A stretch of DNA of 64,000 bases from Diphasiastrum complanatum (taxonomy: Eukaryota > Streptophyta > Lycopodiopsida > Lycopodiales > Lycopodiaceae), in assembly GCA_029204225.1 (NCBI GenBank), contig CM055107.1:45339927-45403926 (forward strand), written 5' to 3'. Below the pieces are notes generated by a model. That model was not told the origin of the DNA. It saw only the letters and a list, made by a program, of their open reading frames with translations, and did not search any database. Shown here piece after piece: positions 24,201 to 38,192 of this stretch (its first letter is position 1; each line of letters begins with the position of its first letter). A program made the translations under genes and the position numbers.

Positions 24201-25206
24201 ATGTATCTAAAGTTTGTTGATAGCAATATTGTCATTCTTCTAATTTATGTTGATGACATTATTCTTTGTGGAAGTTGTATCAAGCTAGTTGATGAAACCA
24301 AGCTAGCACTTGGATGTGAGTTTAAAATGCAAGATCTAGGAGAGATACATTACATCCTAGGCCTAGAAATTGATTTTTATGAAAATCATGTCTTTATATG
24401 CCAATCTAGATATGCTCACTCTATGTTGAAAAAATTCCATATGGAAAATTCTAAGAGCATAGATACTCCAATGGAGCAAATTGTAAAAGATCCTAATAAA
24501 GGTGATGAAAGATCCTTACATCACACTTTTTAGGAGTCTTGTAGGCTCCTTGATTTGGCTTACCATTACTAGGCCCGATCTTAGTTTTTGTGTGCACAAA
24601 TTGAGTCAATTTATGCAAGAACCTAAGATCCATCATTGGAAGATGGCCAAGAGGATTCTAAGATATGTATCTTCATCTTGTGATTATGGTCTACTCTATA
24701 AAAGTGAAGATCTATCCATTATTGGCTACTCGGATTCGGACTTTGCAAGTGACAAGATGGATCGAAAGTCTATTAGTGCATACACTATCTTTCTTGGAGG
24801 CAATCTAATATCTTGGCTTTCCAAAAAGCAAGATACTATATCTCTCTCTTCATGTGAGGCCGAGTACAAAGCACTCACTACAACTACCAAAGAAGTGCTT
24901 TGGATCAAGAGGTTATTAATGGAACTAAAGTGCATCAAGGAGGATGATCTACCAATGATCAAGTGTGATAACATCTCGGCCCAAGCTCTTGCCAATAATC
25001 CCATATTTCATGCAAGAAGCAAGCACATAGAAGTGGCACACCATTTTGTGAGAGAAAAGCTTATTGGAGGAGAAATCTATTTGGAGCATGTCAACTCGTC
25101 CTCTTGTATTGCCGATCTACTCACCAAGCCTTTGAGCAAAAGTGCTTTCATCAAGCATAGATCTAATCTTGGAGTTATATCAAGATCAATGCTCAAATCT
25201 TCATAG
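21222..25206 (+). CDS. Copia gag-pol polyprotein with one frameshift
   Basis: Encodes all proteins of a Ty1/Copia element in one frame: gag, zinc knuckle CFYCGKKGHYVTNC (about 22002-22043), protease WYIDSGASSN (about 22173), integrase HHCC (WHRRLGHPNYKSM to CEACAIAKSH) and catalytic region (HSDVHF about 22768, LRSDGGGEY about 22950, GVAERKNRS about 23059), then reverse transcriptase with YVDD at 24246-24257 and RNase H (SDSDFASD, SLSSCEAEYKAL). The integrase D,D,E residues and the YVDD are present. Start: ATG 21222 or 21231 (MGSSLLEPSERL), by match to 8235; upstream TTG 21168 is less likely. The single lesion, a two-base loss judged by comparison with 58558-58914, lies near 24512 and shifts the frame within the late RT region, so the last 230 codons are read in another frame. 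About 1,320 residues would be normal for Copia. Confidence 0.92.
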
Positions 25207-25211
25207 ATAAT

Positions 25212-25224
25212 TTTTTAGGAGGAG
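25212..25224 (+). other. Polypurine tract of the young Copia element
   Basis: TTTTAGGAGGAG directly before the 3' LTR; matches the tract before 10590. Confidence 0.85.
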
Positions 25225-25961
25225 TGTGAAGAATTGAAAAAGATTATCTATGTTAGATATAGGGGTCTTATGTCTTTTACATGAAGCATCTAGGTGTAGG
25301 ATGTTGATAGGAATAAATTTGGCATAGATGGCAAATTATGCATTTCCACTTGTAATGCCACTATTGAGCCAAAATAGAGTAAGAGGCTAAACACTTGCTA
25401 ATTAGAGTGTAGACAAGTGTAAAGTTTTTGTTTGATGAATTCCAAGAGGTCCAATAGGATATAGAGGTGGAACCTTGTGAGGTCCAATAGGAAATTGAGG
25501 TGTGCTTGAATATAGTCCAATAGAATTAAGAGGTGCATAGATCAATGATCCAATAGGATCAAGAGGTGACAAAATGTGGTCCAATCATAGTTAAGCATAG
25601 TGGTAGCTCGTGGACCTACTAGTATCATTGTACTCCTCATTTTGAAGTCAATTGATTTGGTGATTTCATGGATTTTGTGAGTTATTGGATTTCTAGCTTT
25701 CTCTCTCTACCCGAGAGCTCTTGATGCATTTTCTCTCTCTACCCAAGGAGAGTAGCTTGTTTTTACTTAGATTATTTTTTGAATACTTCCCACACGTGTG
25801 AGTGAGAGTTGGAAGTGATTGAATGCATGTAGTAGTGTGTTTTTGCCATAGGATTCAAGATTGATCTTGAATCTCAATCTAGTCTTGATCTTGGTGCATC
25901 TACACACCTTAGGAGATCACAAGTACATGTAGTGGACAGTCCACACGTGTGAAATTTAACA
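25225..25961 (+). mobile_element. 3' LTR of the young Copia element
   Basis: 737 bp, TGTGAAGAATTG to AAATTTAACA (TG...CA), followed by target duplication TAGAA. Contains several short direct repeats of the type GGTCCAATAGGA and TCTCTCTCTACCC. Confidence 0.92.
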
Positions 25962-25966
25962 TAGAA

Positions 25967-26001
25967 TCCTGTTGTGAGGACTTTATATTGGTATCAGAGC
26001 C
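25967..26001 (+). mobile_element. Gypsy 5' LTR end and tRNA-iMet primer site
   Basis: After the TAGAA duplication, the interrupted LTR resumes and ends about 25987. TGGTATCAGAGCC (25989-26001) is an exact initiator tRNA-Met primer site. Its position after the Copia 3' LTR is explained by nesting, not by tandem elements. Confidence 0.8.
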
Positions 26002-27560
<1,559 letters not shown>

Positions 27561-28214
27561 AATGGATGCTGATGAAATTTTGGAGAGGGGTGCTACCGAG
27601 ATTCACCCGGCATCACCAAGAAGTGATGGGGGAAATACGGAGATTCAGCCAGCCTAACCCGGTAGTGATGACACCCTAGACTTCGAAAAACTATTGCAAA
27701 CCTTAGGCAAGGCAGTTTTAGAACTTCATCAGAGCAACAAACAATGAGATAAACAAATGCAAAATCTATTTAATCAATGCAAGCAATTAACTCTAACAAC
27801 TTGGGCTACCAACCGGAAATATTTTCCGACGATAAAAAGTTTAAACGCTCGGAAGTTGTTGAAGACTGGATAAACCATTGGACAAGCTATTTTAGCTTGC
27901 ACAACGTCCCAGAGAATAAACGAATATCATCGGTTCTATTGTTTCTGGAAGGTAAAGCCTCTTCGTGGTGGAGGGAACTTTCCACAAAATCGGTGACTTG
28001 GGCTGGATTCCTGACGGAATTCCGGAAAGCTTTTGTCACGATAGACGATTCTGAGATGTATATTCAGTTTATCAACTGCAAAATGGGCAGCCGAGAACTG
28101 GACGGTTATGTCCAAGAGTTCTTGGACTCTTTGGCTAAGGTGCCGCTTTTTGATCGTAAGTTAGCACAGTGGCAATTTATTGCCGGACTGCGAGCTGACT
28201 ATCAAAATGAATGA
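27561..28214 (+). pseudogene. Gypsy gag (retrotrans_gag type), broken
   Basis: ATG at 27561 opens MDADEILERGATEIHPASP. Stops appear near 27655 and 27745 and a frame change near 27800. The second frame carries the conserved gag core: EDWINHWTSYFSLHNVPENKRISSVLLFLEGKASSWWREL and FLTEFRKAF, then DGYVQEFLDSLAKVP. The sequence ends abruptly at 28214 with no zinc knuckle or protease. The primer site and LTR upstream fit the same element. Confidence 0.8.
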
Positions 28215-28590
28215 AAACTTTGAAATTCCTTTAAAAGAACTTGAAAACACTCTTGAAAATATCACAAAACCTTTGCAACAAGAGATCTTATTCAATCTTT
28301 GAAAATCCACAAAAACACATACAATTGAAATCTATATGCAAAACTAGCAAACTTGAGAATGCTACATTTACTACCACGTGCAATTTTTTTCTTCAAGATC
28401 CAACAAATAGAAACAAAATTTGGCCTACGTGAAGTGATCTGACCTAAAATGAGCTTAGGATCATAAATATCCACTTTCTACACTTGAAAATACTTGATTT
28501 GATCAAGGAACCATTCAAACTCTCACTAGAATTTATGGTGCCCTCAGATAATCCACTAGATTTGGTACTACCATCAATTATAGCCTACAA
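28215..28590 (-). mobile_element. Probable Copia leader
   Basis: Lies downstream, on the minus strand, of the primer site at 28591-28605. No gag start recognised. It meets the Gypsy gag at 28214, which suggests a deletion or recombination joint. Confidence 0.4.
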
Positions 28591-28605
28591 CCTGCTCTGA
28601 TACCA
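28591..28605 (-). other. Primer binding site, tRNA-iMet
   Basis: Minus strand reads TGGTATCAGAGCAGG. The LTR lies to its right from 28606. Confidence 0.8.
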
Positions 28606-28848
28606 TCTGAAAAAATCTTATTCAAAACATCATAAATGAATCAATAGATCTTGAGCTAAATTTGGGTGCCCATCTCTTTACATCAACAATGTTGAAAATA
28701 TGCACATGATACAACATGAAAATTAATGTATAACTCATCCATAAACCTAAGATCCAATAGCCTATTGTCTATGTCCGTACTAAAGTACTCCGTACATTGT
28801 CCTTCACGCATGTGAAATCAAGTACAACAAGAAAATTAGCATTCTACA
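28606..28848 (-). mobile_element. Copia-type 5' LTR, U5 side, split by the inverted miniature element
   Basis: Runs from the primer site to the target duplication CTACA (28844-28848). It continues after the insertion at 29865, where minus-strand GCTATAAATAGC (about 29980) is a good TATA box. The outer end was not located. Confidence 0.5.
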
Positions 28849-29209
28849 TGTAAAGAATTTGAGCCTCAGGGCCACGCACACACACGTATACATGCGAGAG
28901 CCGCGTACTGGGATCCCAACCCCAGTCGCCTAGCCACCCACCATCCGTCTAACCCCCAAAAGGGCTAGTACCAGGGGATAGAGGATATAGAGAAGGCCCA
29001 ACTTATATATGGGAGAGTTCAAGGCAAGCAATTACTTATGGGACATTGAGAATTCTCAAGGCCTTCACTGGGCGCTCAAGCCCACGGCACTTTCCTGTGC
29101 GTGGCTTGCAACTAAACATTCAGCAACACCCCCACTCAAGCAAGCACAGACAAAGGAACCTCCACTGGCTCTGATACCATGTTAGAAATCCATAAATCAT
29201 AATATGGAT

Positions 29210-29280
29210 GGACAGACTAGGATTCGAACCCAGGACCTCCCTCATACCGGATGGGATGCTCTACCACTGAGCTATCCGCC
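29210..29280 (-). other. tRNA-like sequence inside LTR1 (reversed copy)
   Basis: 71 bases with GGCGGAT acceptor strand, A-box TAGCTCAGTGG and perfect B-box GGTTCGAATCC, so an internal RNA polymerase III promoter is possible. The acceptor ends can pair with two G-U pairs. The anticodon stem is poor (one mismatch) and the loop would read GGU (Thr) if folded conventionally, so the identity is uncertain. Confidence 0.6.
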
Positions 29281-29758
29281 TTGTTTGATAGTTCTCTCTA
29301 GAGTGTGGATTGATATTCCAACAGTTTGTTGCAGAATGTTTAGTTGCAAGCCACGCACAGGAAAGTGCCGTGGGCTTGAGCGCCCAGTGAAGGCCTTGAG
29401 AATTCTCGATGTCCCATAAGTAACTGCTTGTCTTGAACTCTCCCATATATAAGTTGGGGCTTCTCTATATCCTCTATCCCCTGGTACTAGCCCTTTTGGG
29501 GGTTAGACGGATGGCGAGTGGCTTGGGGTTGGGATCCCAGTACGTAGCTCTCGCGTGGGTACGTGTGTGTGCGTGGCCCTGAGGCCCAAATTCTTTACAT
29601 GGTATCAGTGCCAAGTTAGACCTACTAGTTCATGGTGTCAAAGCCATGGTTAGGTGGCCCAAGTTGTGGGGCAAGTGACAGCTAGGACCCCAACCAAGTG
29701 TGGCTTGAGGGGGGGTGTTGGAATATCAATCCACACTCTAGAGAGGACTATCAAACAG

Positions 29759-29829
29759 GGCGGATAGCTCAGTGGTAGAGCATCCCATCCGGTATGAGGG
29801 AGGTCCTGGGTTCAAATCCTAGTCTGTCC
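29759..29829 (+). other. tRNA-like sequence inside LTR1 (forward copy)
   Basis: Same 71 bases as 29210-29280 except one change in the B-box (GGTTCAAATCC). It lies 43 bp into the 144-bp LTR, unrelated to the tRNA-iMet primer used by the element. Confidence 0.6.
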
Positions 29830-29864
29830 ATCCATATTATGATTTATGGATTTTTAACACTACA

Positions 29865-32476
<2,612 letters not shown>

Positions 32477-33071
32477 TTAGGACGAACTAACAGGCCCAGC
32501 TAAGGTGGGTACAACCAACTCTACCTCAAAAACTTTAGAAAACTCATCCACCAAACAATGATGGATGACTTTCAACAATGCTTTTGCATCATTTATTTTT
32601 GACGTTTCAATTTCAAATGAATAATTTCCACTAGTATCTCTACACTGCTGATGTGAAAATTCATGCTGTATACCACTAGTCAATCCAAGCTCTAATAGGC
32701 TGATAATATTTCCAACAGATTTATTAGCAATACCACATGGCACAATATTCTTGAAAGGAGCAATATCCACATCTACATTCACAGCAAGTCCATGGTATGT
32801 TATCCAACGTGACACCCGAACACCAATAGCTGCAACCTTCTGATCTCCTATTTATCATAGAAGGGGTGAAGAGTTTAGTGTGAGATTGTCGGTATAGTCT
32901 TATTGGAGAAAATCCATAAACTATGTCAGAAAAAATAAAATCTATAAGCTGTCTGCTCACTCTAAATAAACTTACTTGTAACATATGCTTCACATCAATA
33001 TGCACATGACTTTCACACTTCCTGAACAAGCCACTCTCCTTATCATTTTCATTGTGGTTGTGGGTGTGGGT

Positions 33072-33146
<75 letters not shown>

Positions 33147-36100
33147 CCAATCCAAACCCCTGTCAAACCATCAATACGAGAAGCTCTGACACCACATGCA
33201 GACCATATAGCACGTATCACAACCTCCTCCAATGATCGTAGGTACCAGTGAAGATCCATCTTATAGAAACGTAGATTGAGTATGGGATACATGACCAACT
33301 GCAATCTTCAATGCGTCTTTATCACCAACAAGGACGACAAAAAAAGTCTTAACCAATTGTGTTGTCAAGGCCAAGCATTAAACCAAAATTGTGGATAACA
33401 AGCTTTTGGAAAAAGATGATATAGACTCTTCGAAAGCCAGAAATTTATCAGACCAACAATGAGCTTCCAAATGATGACCTTCTGTTCACTTGATTCCAAC
33501 ATACTGTCAAACTTGAAATTAGAACAGAAGGGGTTCATCTATAAGGAGTAGAAATGTGTCAACAAAGCAAATAAAAGCACACCCCCCCCCAAGAAAAAAG
33601 GGTCACCTTCTGTTGCTGCATCTGAGACCTGAACAAACTAGCTTGCTTTGATGTCAACAATCGCTTGAATTAGCACTCAGTTACATAGGGGAGAAATTTG
33701 TCTTGAAAAGATTCACAGGTTGGCACTTGAAGAAATAACACAGAAACTGATGGCTCATACTCAAATCAAAGGAAACAGCCAAGGGATGCGATGTAAACTT
33801 GATCAACTGCAATTGAGTTTTTGATAATGGGTCATGGCAAAAACATGGTGTTTCCTTTAATGTTTAAAGGGGTGATGCACCTCTACATTGTCACGTGTGC
33901 AACTGCCTCCTGTCTGAAAGGTACAAGTGAAACTTAGTACTTAGAAGTTAGATTTCCAAGAGATGCATGTTGGAAATTTGTTATGAGATACACATAGTCG
34001 CATATCATTTGATTGTATTGAAAGGGATAACTTGATAAGGGAGTGGCACTTCCAGTGCTTGAAAAATAACGATAGCAGTAGCACCCTTATCAATTGTTCA
34101 GATTTATGTTGTATGATCATTTATAGATTAGCTTCTTTTGCACATATATTTTGCTGCTTTATGTTTCATTTGATGCCAGTATTTGTGATTGCATTCATAA
34201 TAGGATGTCTATATGTACCCAAATACCCCCTAACATAGTTCCAAGTCAAATTAATTCACTTTTTTTTGTACGTTCGGATTGTCCTTTTGTCAAACGATTA
34301 AAAAAAAGCCTACTCCTCAAAGAAAATGTAAATAGCGCATGAAAAATATCAATTTTTTACAAAAGAGAAGGTTTCTTCAGAATTTGATTTGAATCACAAA
34401 TCAATTCTAATTAGTTTGGAGGGCCTTAAATCATGATTTTTGTTGTCATTATGCCCCCTGAACCCAATACATCATTCTGAATCACTTGTGGAGTAACTTC
34501 ATGACTTCACTGCCTGTTCTTCCTCTGCGGACCTTCCAATCCACCTTGGAGTTTACCCAGGAATATCTTCAATGCTAGGTAGACCATCCTTTGATCCTAT
34601 GTTTCCAATCCTATCCTTAAAAACAAAACATGTTTATTGATTTTATCAATAGATTGGATGTAAATGTCTTGCAAAATGGCAATATTGATGGCTCTATTCA
34701 GGGAGATAACCTAACCTCGATATGTATCCCATTAATTTTTTAAAAACTATTTGCTCATTTATAGATTCAAAGTTCAAACATTCAATCATAGAGGAGAGGT
34801 AAGTTGCCAAGGAGATACCCTAAGCTTAAAATATATCCCACTAATGTGAGCAAGTATTTGCTAAATAATACATTTAGAGATTCAATCAAATAGGGGGGAG
34901 GCAAATTGTGCCTTTGCTAGTTTATACTGGTTTGCAAAAATTCTGAAAATGCCTCCTTATTTTCAGGTGAATTAATGTGAGAGTTTCCAGTTCGAGTTTC
35001 TTTCAATCGTTGCCCCTCTTGGCCCTTTTCCTAAAGGCTAACATGATGTAAGCTTAACCATGTGAATTATGAATGGCTTATAAGTTTTGAGCAATTGCAG
35101 ATCCCAGTAAAATCGCCAAATGTGAAAATTCATCTTCTTTATCTTTTGAAAGGGTACGTGTGACTCTACTCATCGTATTCCATAAACCAGGGCAATACAA
35201 AAGACCAAAGAAAAACACAAGGATCTCTCGATATTGCTCCCAACTCAATTTGTATGTCTTAGCAAGTTTACATGCAAATGTTTGCAACTACTGGATCGCC
35301 CAAACAGTAGAAGAAATAGGAATCATCTTGCAAGGTACATAGATGAAAATACATGATAAATAGAAAAATATGAATCACATTTGAACCTACAATAATCAAT
35401 AAATTGCAAACTGGTTTCAAGAAATCAATTTTCAACATGCCCCTTGAAACAAAACTTGACTTGCTTTCAGCCAACACATGATCAAGTAGTTTGAGCTTCT
35501 TAAGCCTACTGGTAGTATTTCAAAACCTCCCTCAATAATACAATTAACAGATGCAATCCTGACTCCTGCCATTCAAGGAACCACAATCTCAATTCAAAGC
35601 ATAAATTCCATAAGCAAGGTAGCTCACAACCAATTTATGACTCTGGACAGAGACTAAGTTGGATCCAAGCATAGGCAACTTATGCATCAAGTACCCGAAT
35701 TTTGCTACTTATAAAAAGACAAACTTACGGATGAATATCCAAAACTTCAAAAATGAACCTAATGAGTGCAATCGCTAACTAAACAAGCCTAAGAAGGGGT
35801 TGCCTTGCAAGCACCACTTCAGAGCGACACCTAGTTGTACAAGATACAGTTATGTTTCCTTGATGAGAGAATATCTTTTGATCTAAAACTTACAATAAAG
35901 TTTGACAACAACAATCAATTTCACAACTGCAAAGAAATGTCAATTAGCCTCAAAACATAGATGTTCATTCTCAATTTTCTTTGTATATGACTAGTGTACC
36001 TGGCCAGGTCCATGATAAGTGACCTCCCCGCCCCGCTCGGTTTGGTGTAGATCAAATGGAGGATTTTGTTTGTCAAAATGCAAAAATCTCTCAGAACTTC

Positions 36101-36264
36101 TTGTTCCCATTGTGTACACCGAAGGATGCTGCAAAATGGCAACACTATCCACGAGATCTGGCTTTCTTTCCAAAGTTGCAGAACGGCCTTCAACAAGCAA
36201 TTTTTGCCAATTCCATGCATCTGTGTACGGCACCAACACATCATAGAGGTCGTGACACTCGCAC
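32477..36264 (-). CDS. LIP2P: Plastid-type octanoyltransferase (LipB/LIP2p), three 3' exons
   Basis: Transfers octanoyl groups from acyl carrier protein to lipoyl-dependent enzymes, the first step of lipoate assembly in plastids. Exons on the minus strand: 36264-36000, 33298-33148, 32847-32477. The junctions keep frame: CAG|GTACAC to TTGCAG|TTG, and ATTG|GTATTC to AATAG|GA. Joined, they give 261 residues plus stop with the family landmarks [57 protein letters not shown], the catalytic-type Lys in [26 protein letters not shown], and the Cys in IVPCGI. I see no stop or frameshift inside. Introns are 2.7 kb and 300 bp. The start exon with transit peptide lies further right (candidate 36995-37270). 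Mitochondrial LIP2 is less likely from the CECHDLYD opening. Confidence 0.9.
33070..33143. repeat. (TG)n(AG)n microsatellite inside LIP2P intron
   Basis: TG 33070-33096 then AG 33097-33143. On the gene strand this is (CT)n(CA)n beginning within about 5 bases of the intron 5' splice site. Confidence 0.95.
33299..35999 (-). other. LIP2P large intron
   Basis: 2.7 kb between HGPGQ and LVMYPI codons, with GT (35999) and AG (33299-33300) ends on the minus strand. Short ORFs such as 35078-35287 have no known motif. No LTR or other element was recognised inside. Confidence 0.85.
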
Positions 36265-36994
36265 CTACTAACATGATTGACATCAGTTATGAAAATAAAT
36301 CTTTGCATGCAATACTCTGATCCCAATTCAACCTTCACAAAACATTGATCTTCAATAACATTTTTCTTTGAAATTCTATGAAGATATGCTCTTATAATCT
36401 TTGCATGCATTACCTAATCCCAATTGGAGCTTTACAAAACGAAGGATCTATGATAACAATTTTGCTTTCAAATAGAAACCTATAAAAAAAATTCATATAA
36501 AAATATGTTCTTAAATCTTTGCAGTCCTTGTGAGGTGAACAGGCCAACCAAGCGGAAGGGCCTCAGCTCCCCCCCCCCCCCCTAAATATCTTTGATTGGC
36601 CTAAATATCTCAGAAAACACTCAAACCCATACAAATGCAAAGCTTGCTGTACAGTGTAGCAGTCAGTACACAGATGAAGTTTCCTATGTGGCAGCCAGTC
36701 ATCGAATGTCCGCATGAAAATTTCAATAGAATGTTAAGTGTTAGATGTCAACCTCTCATTGGCTGTCCATATGATAGTTTTCGCAATAGGTTTTAGTCTG
36801 TGACAAGCACAGGCCAATTCTGCTACTGAAGGTGGCTACAAGCGTTATAACGGAAAACGAGCACTTGGCATTGCAACTTCGCAGATACAGTTTAAGAACA
36901 TGTCAAGTAATCAATTGCTAAAGAGTTGGTCAATTTTTTCAAAGCGCTACAAATACAAATCAAACCACTAAAATTTATGAAACTGGTGCGTAAA

Positions 36995-37270
36995 CTACTT
37001 TCGGACACCGCGGCGATGCAACTGATCTTTATTTTCCATTGCCATTGCTACTGCTTTTGTATCGTTTTCCACCCTAATCCTCAATAGCCTGCACGTGCGC
37101 CTTCGGCATCCCATTGCTAAAAGGCTGCTGCTGCTATAGAGGTATTGCTGCTTTGCTATAGATATAGAGAGGCTTCCAGAACCACTGCTGCTGCTTTGCG
37201 GCCATGATGAGCAATTATACATATTCAATTGCTTCCTAATAATAATACTATGCATATCTCCTTCTCTCAA
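36995..37270 (-). CDS. Candidate first exon of LIP2P (transit peptide)
   Basis: A 91-codon minus-strand ORF opening MREGDMHSIIIRKQLNMYNCSSW, then serine-rich and arginine-rich with almost no acidic residues until VENDTKAVAMAMENKDQ. That composition fits a chloroplast transit peptide, and it sits about 730 bp upstream of the conserved exon on the same strand. A donor in the phase needed by the next exon (two bases left over) is not obvious; CA|GTTGCA fits the phase but is weak. An extra small exon is possible. Confidence 0.4.
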   Translation of the reverse strand: MREGDMHSIIIRKQLNMYNCSSWPQSSSSGSGSLSISIAKQQYLYSSSSLLAMGCRRRTCRLLRIRVENDTKAVAMAMENKDQLHRRGVRK

Positions 37271-37328
37271 ACTCTTCTGATTCTTTATGAATGAGATCTA
37301 AATTGCCTGCCCTTCACCTCCATCACCT

Positions 37329-37372
37329 ATCGATCGATCGATCGATCGAGAGAGAGAGAGAGAGAGAGAGAG
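37329..37372. repeat. (ATCG)n(AG)n microsatellite upstream of LIP2P
   Basis: Five ATCG units then about 12 AG units. On the gene strand this is a CT-rich tract 60-100 bp before the candidate start codon, a common feature of plant 5' leaders and promoters. Confidence 0.85.
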
Positions 37373-37482
37373 CAAAAAGGCATTTGGCAAGACTAAAAAC
37401 TCATCCCTTGCCTGAGGGTAACCCCTACAATTGAGGAGGCTCTCAATTTTTGTTTTTTATTTTTGGTTTGAGAAGAAAAAAA

Positions 37483-37514
37483 AAAAAGTGCGTTGTGGCT
37501 TGGGCACTGCCTTT
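37483..37514 (-). other. Putative 3' terminal block of the second Helitron
   Basis: Minus strand AAAGGCAGTGCCCAAG then CCACAACGCACTTTT matches the block at 7300-7335, lacking the left hairpin arm. Same position relative to the endonuclease stop. Confidence 0.5.
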
Positions 37515-37525
37515 GCAACATGCAA

Positions 37526-37735
37526 TATAATGTACGTTGTTATAGTTTTTTTAATGGTTTGGTTTTTTTCATTCACACATGTTATATATTGGTGAATAAT
37601 CTGACCAATAAGCGTGTGTAATTCCAGATAAATTACATGCAATATACCTTATGTTGTTAAAGTTTTTTTAATGGTTTTTTCATTCACACAGGTAATATAT
37701 TGGTGAATGATCTGACCAATAAGCGTGTGTAGTTC
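37526..37735 (-). repeat. Tandem duplication at the end of the endonuclease region
   Basis: Two direct copies of about 95-110 bp sharing CTGACCAATAAGCGTGTGTA, TATATTGGTGAAT and TTTTTTTAATGGTTT, with few differences. It overlaps the last codons of the endonuclease frame (stop near 37680). Confidence 0.9.
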
Positions 37736-38192
37736 CAGATACATTTTTGGGATTTTGTTTATTTGTCCAGACATGATCTAATTGTGTACCATATATGGTT
37801 GTTACTTGTTGAAAGTATAGTTGTATATTATGCTTACACATAACTGATTGAAGTTTTTGGAAATTGTTGTTTATGTTTAATGTATTAATATTTATGTCAC
37901 CCAGTATAACATTTGGTGTGTTTTTGGGAATGTTGTTAAGTATTATGTTTAGTTGTTCAATAAACGTGAAAATAGTAGAATTTGATTGTCTGTATATCGC
38001 AAAAATATGTAGATTGCAGGCTTTATAAGTAAATGTAGCATGAATAATTTCACTGTGCAATGTATTAAATATTTGTTGTTCAGTTTTACGATACAATATT
38101 GTTGATCCTGCAAAGGCATAATTGTCAATGGCTTCGAAAGTTCTCGAAAAGTAAGGTTTGTGATAATGAGTATGGGTTTCTTGTAAACATTA
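37680..38192 (-). pseudogene. Helitron-fused EEP endonuclease domain, second copy
   Basis: In frame with the helicase upstream, one TAA (38190-38192) between them, exactly where copy 1 reads SSNIL before CFQETK. Motifs: LQETHTH, NYAFAGST, VILGDININ, TTIYGTQLDHVWTN and YWSDHSPIYY. All metal-site motifs of the EEP nuclease family are present. From the TAA to the stop near 37680 the frame is open. Confidence 0.8.

Larger units (their letters stand above)
28849..29859. mobile_element. Inverted composite miniature LTR element (TRIM-like)
   Basis: 1011 bp flanked by CTACA on both sides (28844-28848, 29860-29864) with outer ends TG...CA. Parts: LTR2 reversed 28849-29128, polypurine tract 29129-29140 (minus CTTGAGTGGGGG), spacer, iMet primer site 29167-29179 (minus), LTR1 reversed 29180-29323, GTT, LTR2 forward 29327-29599, primer site TGGTATCAGTGCC 29600-29612, spacer, polypurine tract 29704-29715, LTR1 forward 29716-29859. 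So each half is a tiny LTR element with unlike LTRs, in opposite order, and the whole was integrated once. No coding capacity. Confidence 0.85.

Noticed and set aside
25989-26001. Primer site after a Copia 3' LTR as evidence for tandem Copia elements sharing an LTR
   Set aside because: The TAGAA duplication ends the Copia element at 25961, and the primer site belongs to the split Gypsy LTR around it.
29759-29829. Functional host tRNA gene
   Set aside because: Present twice inside LTRs of a mobile unit, with a poor anticodon stem and no clear identity.
35078-35287. Extra exon in the LIP2P large intron
   Set aside because: No match to octanoyltransferase sequence; the flanking exons already join in frame without it.
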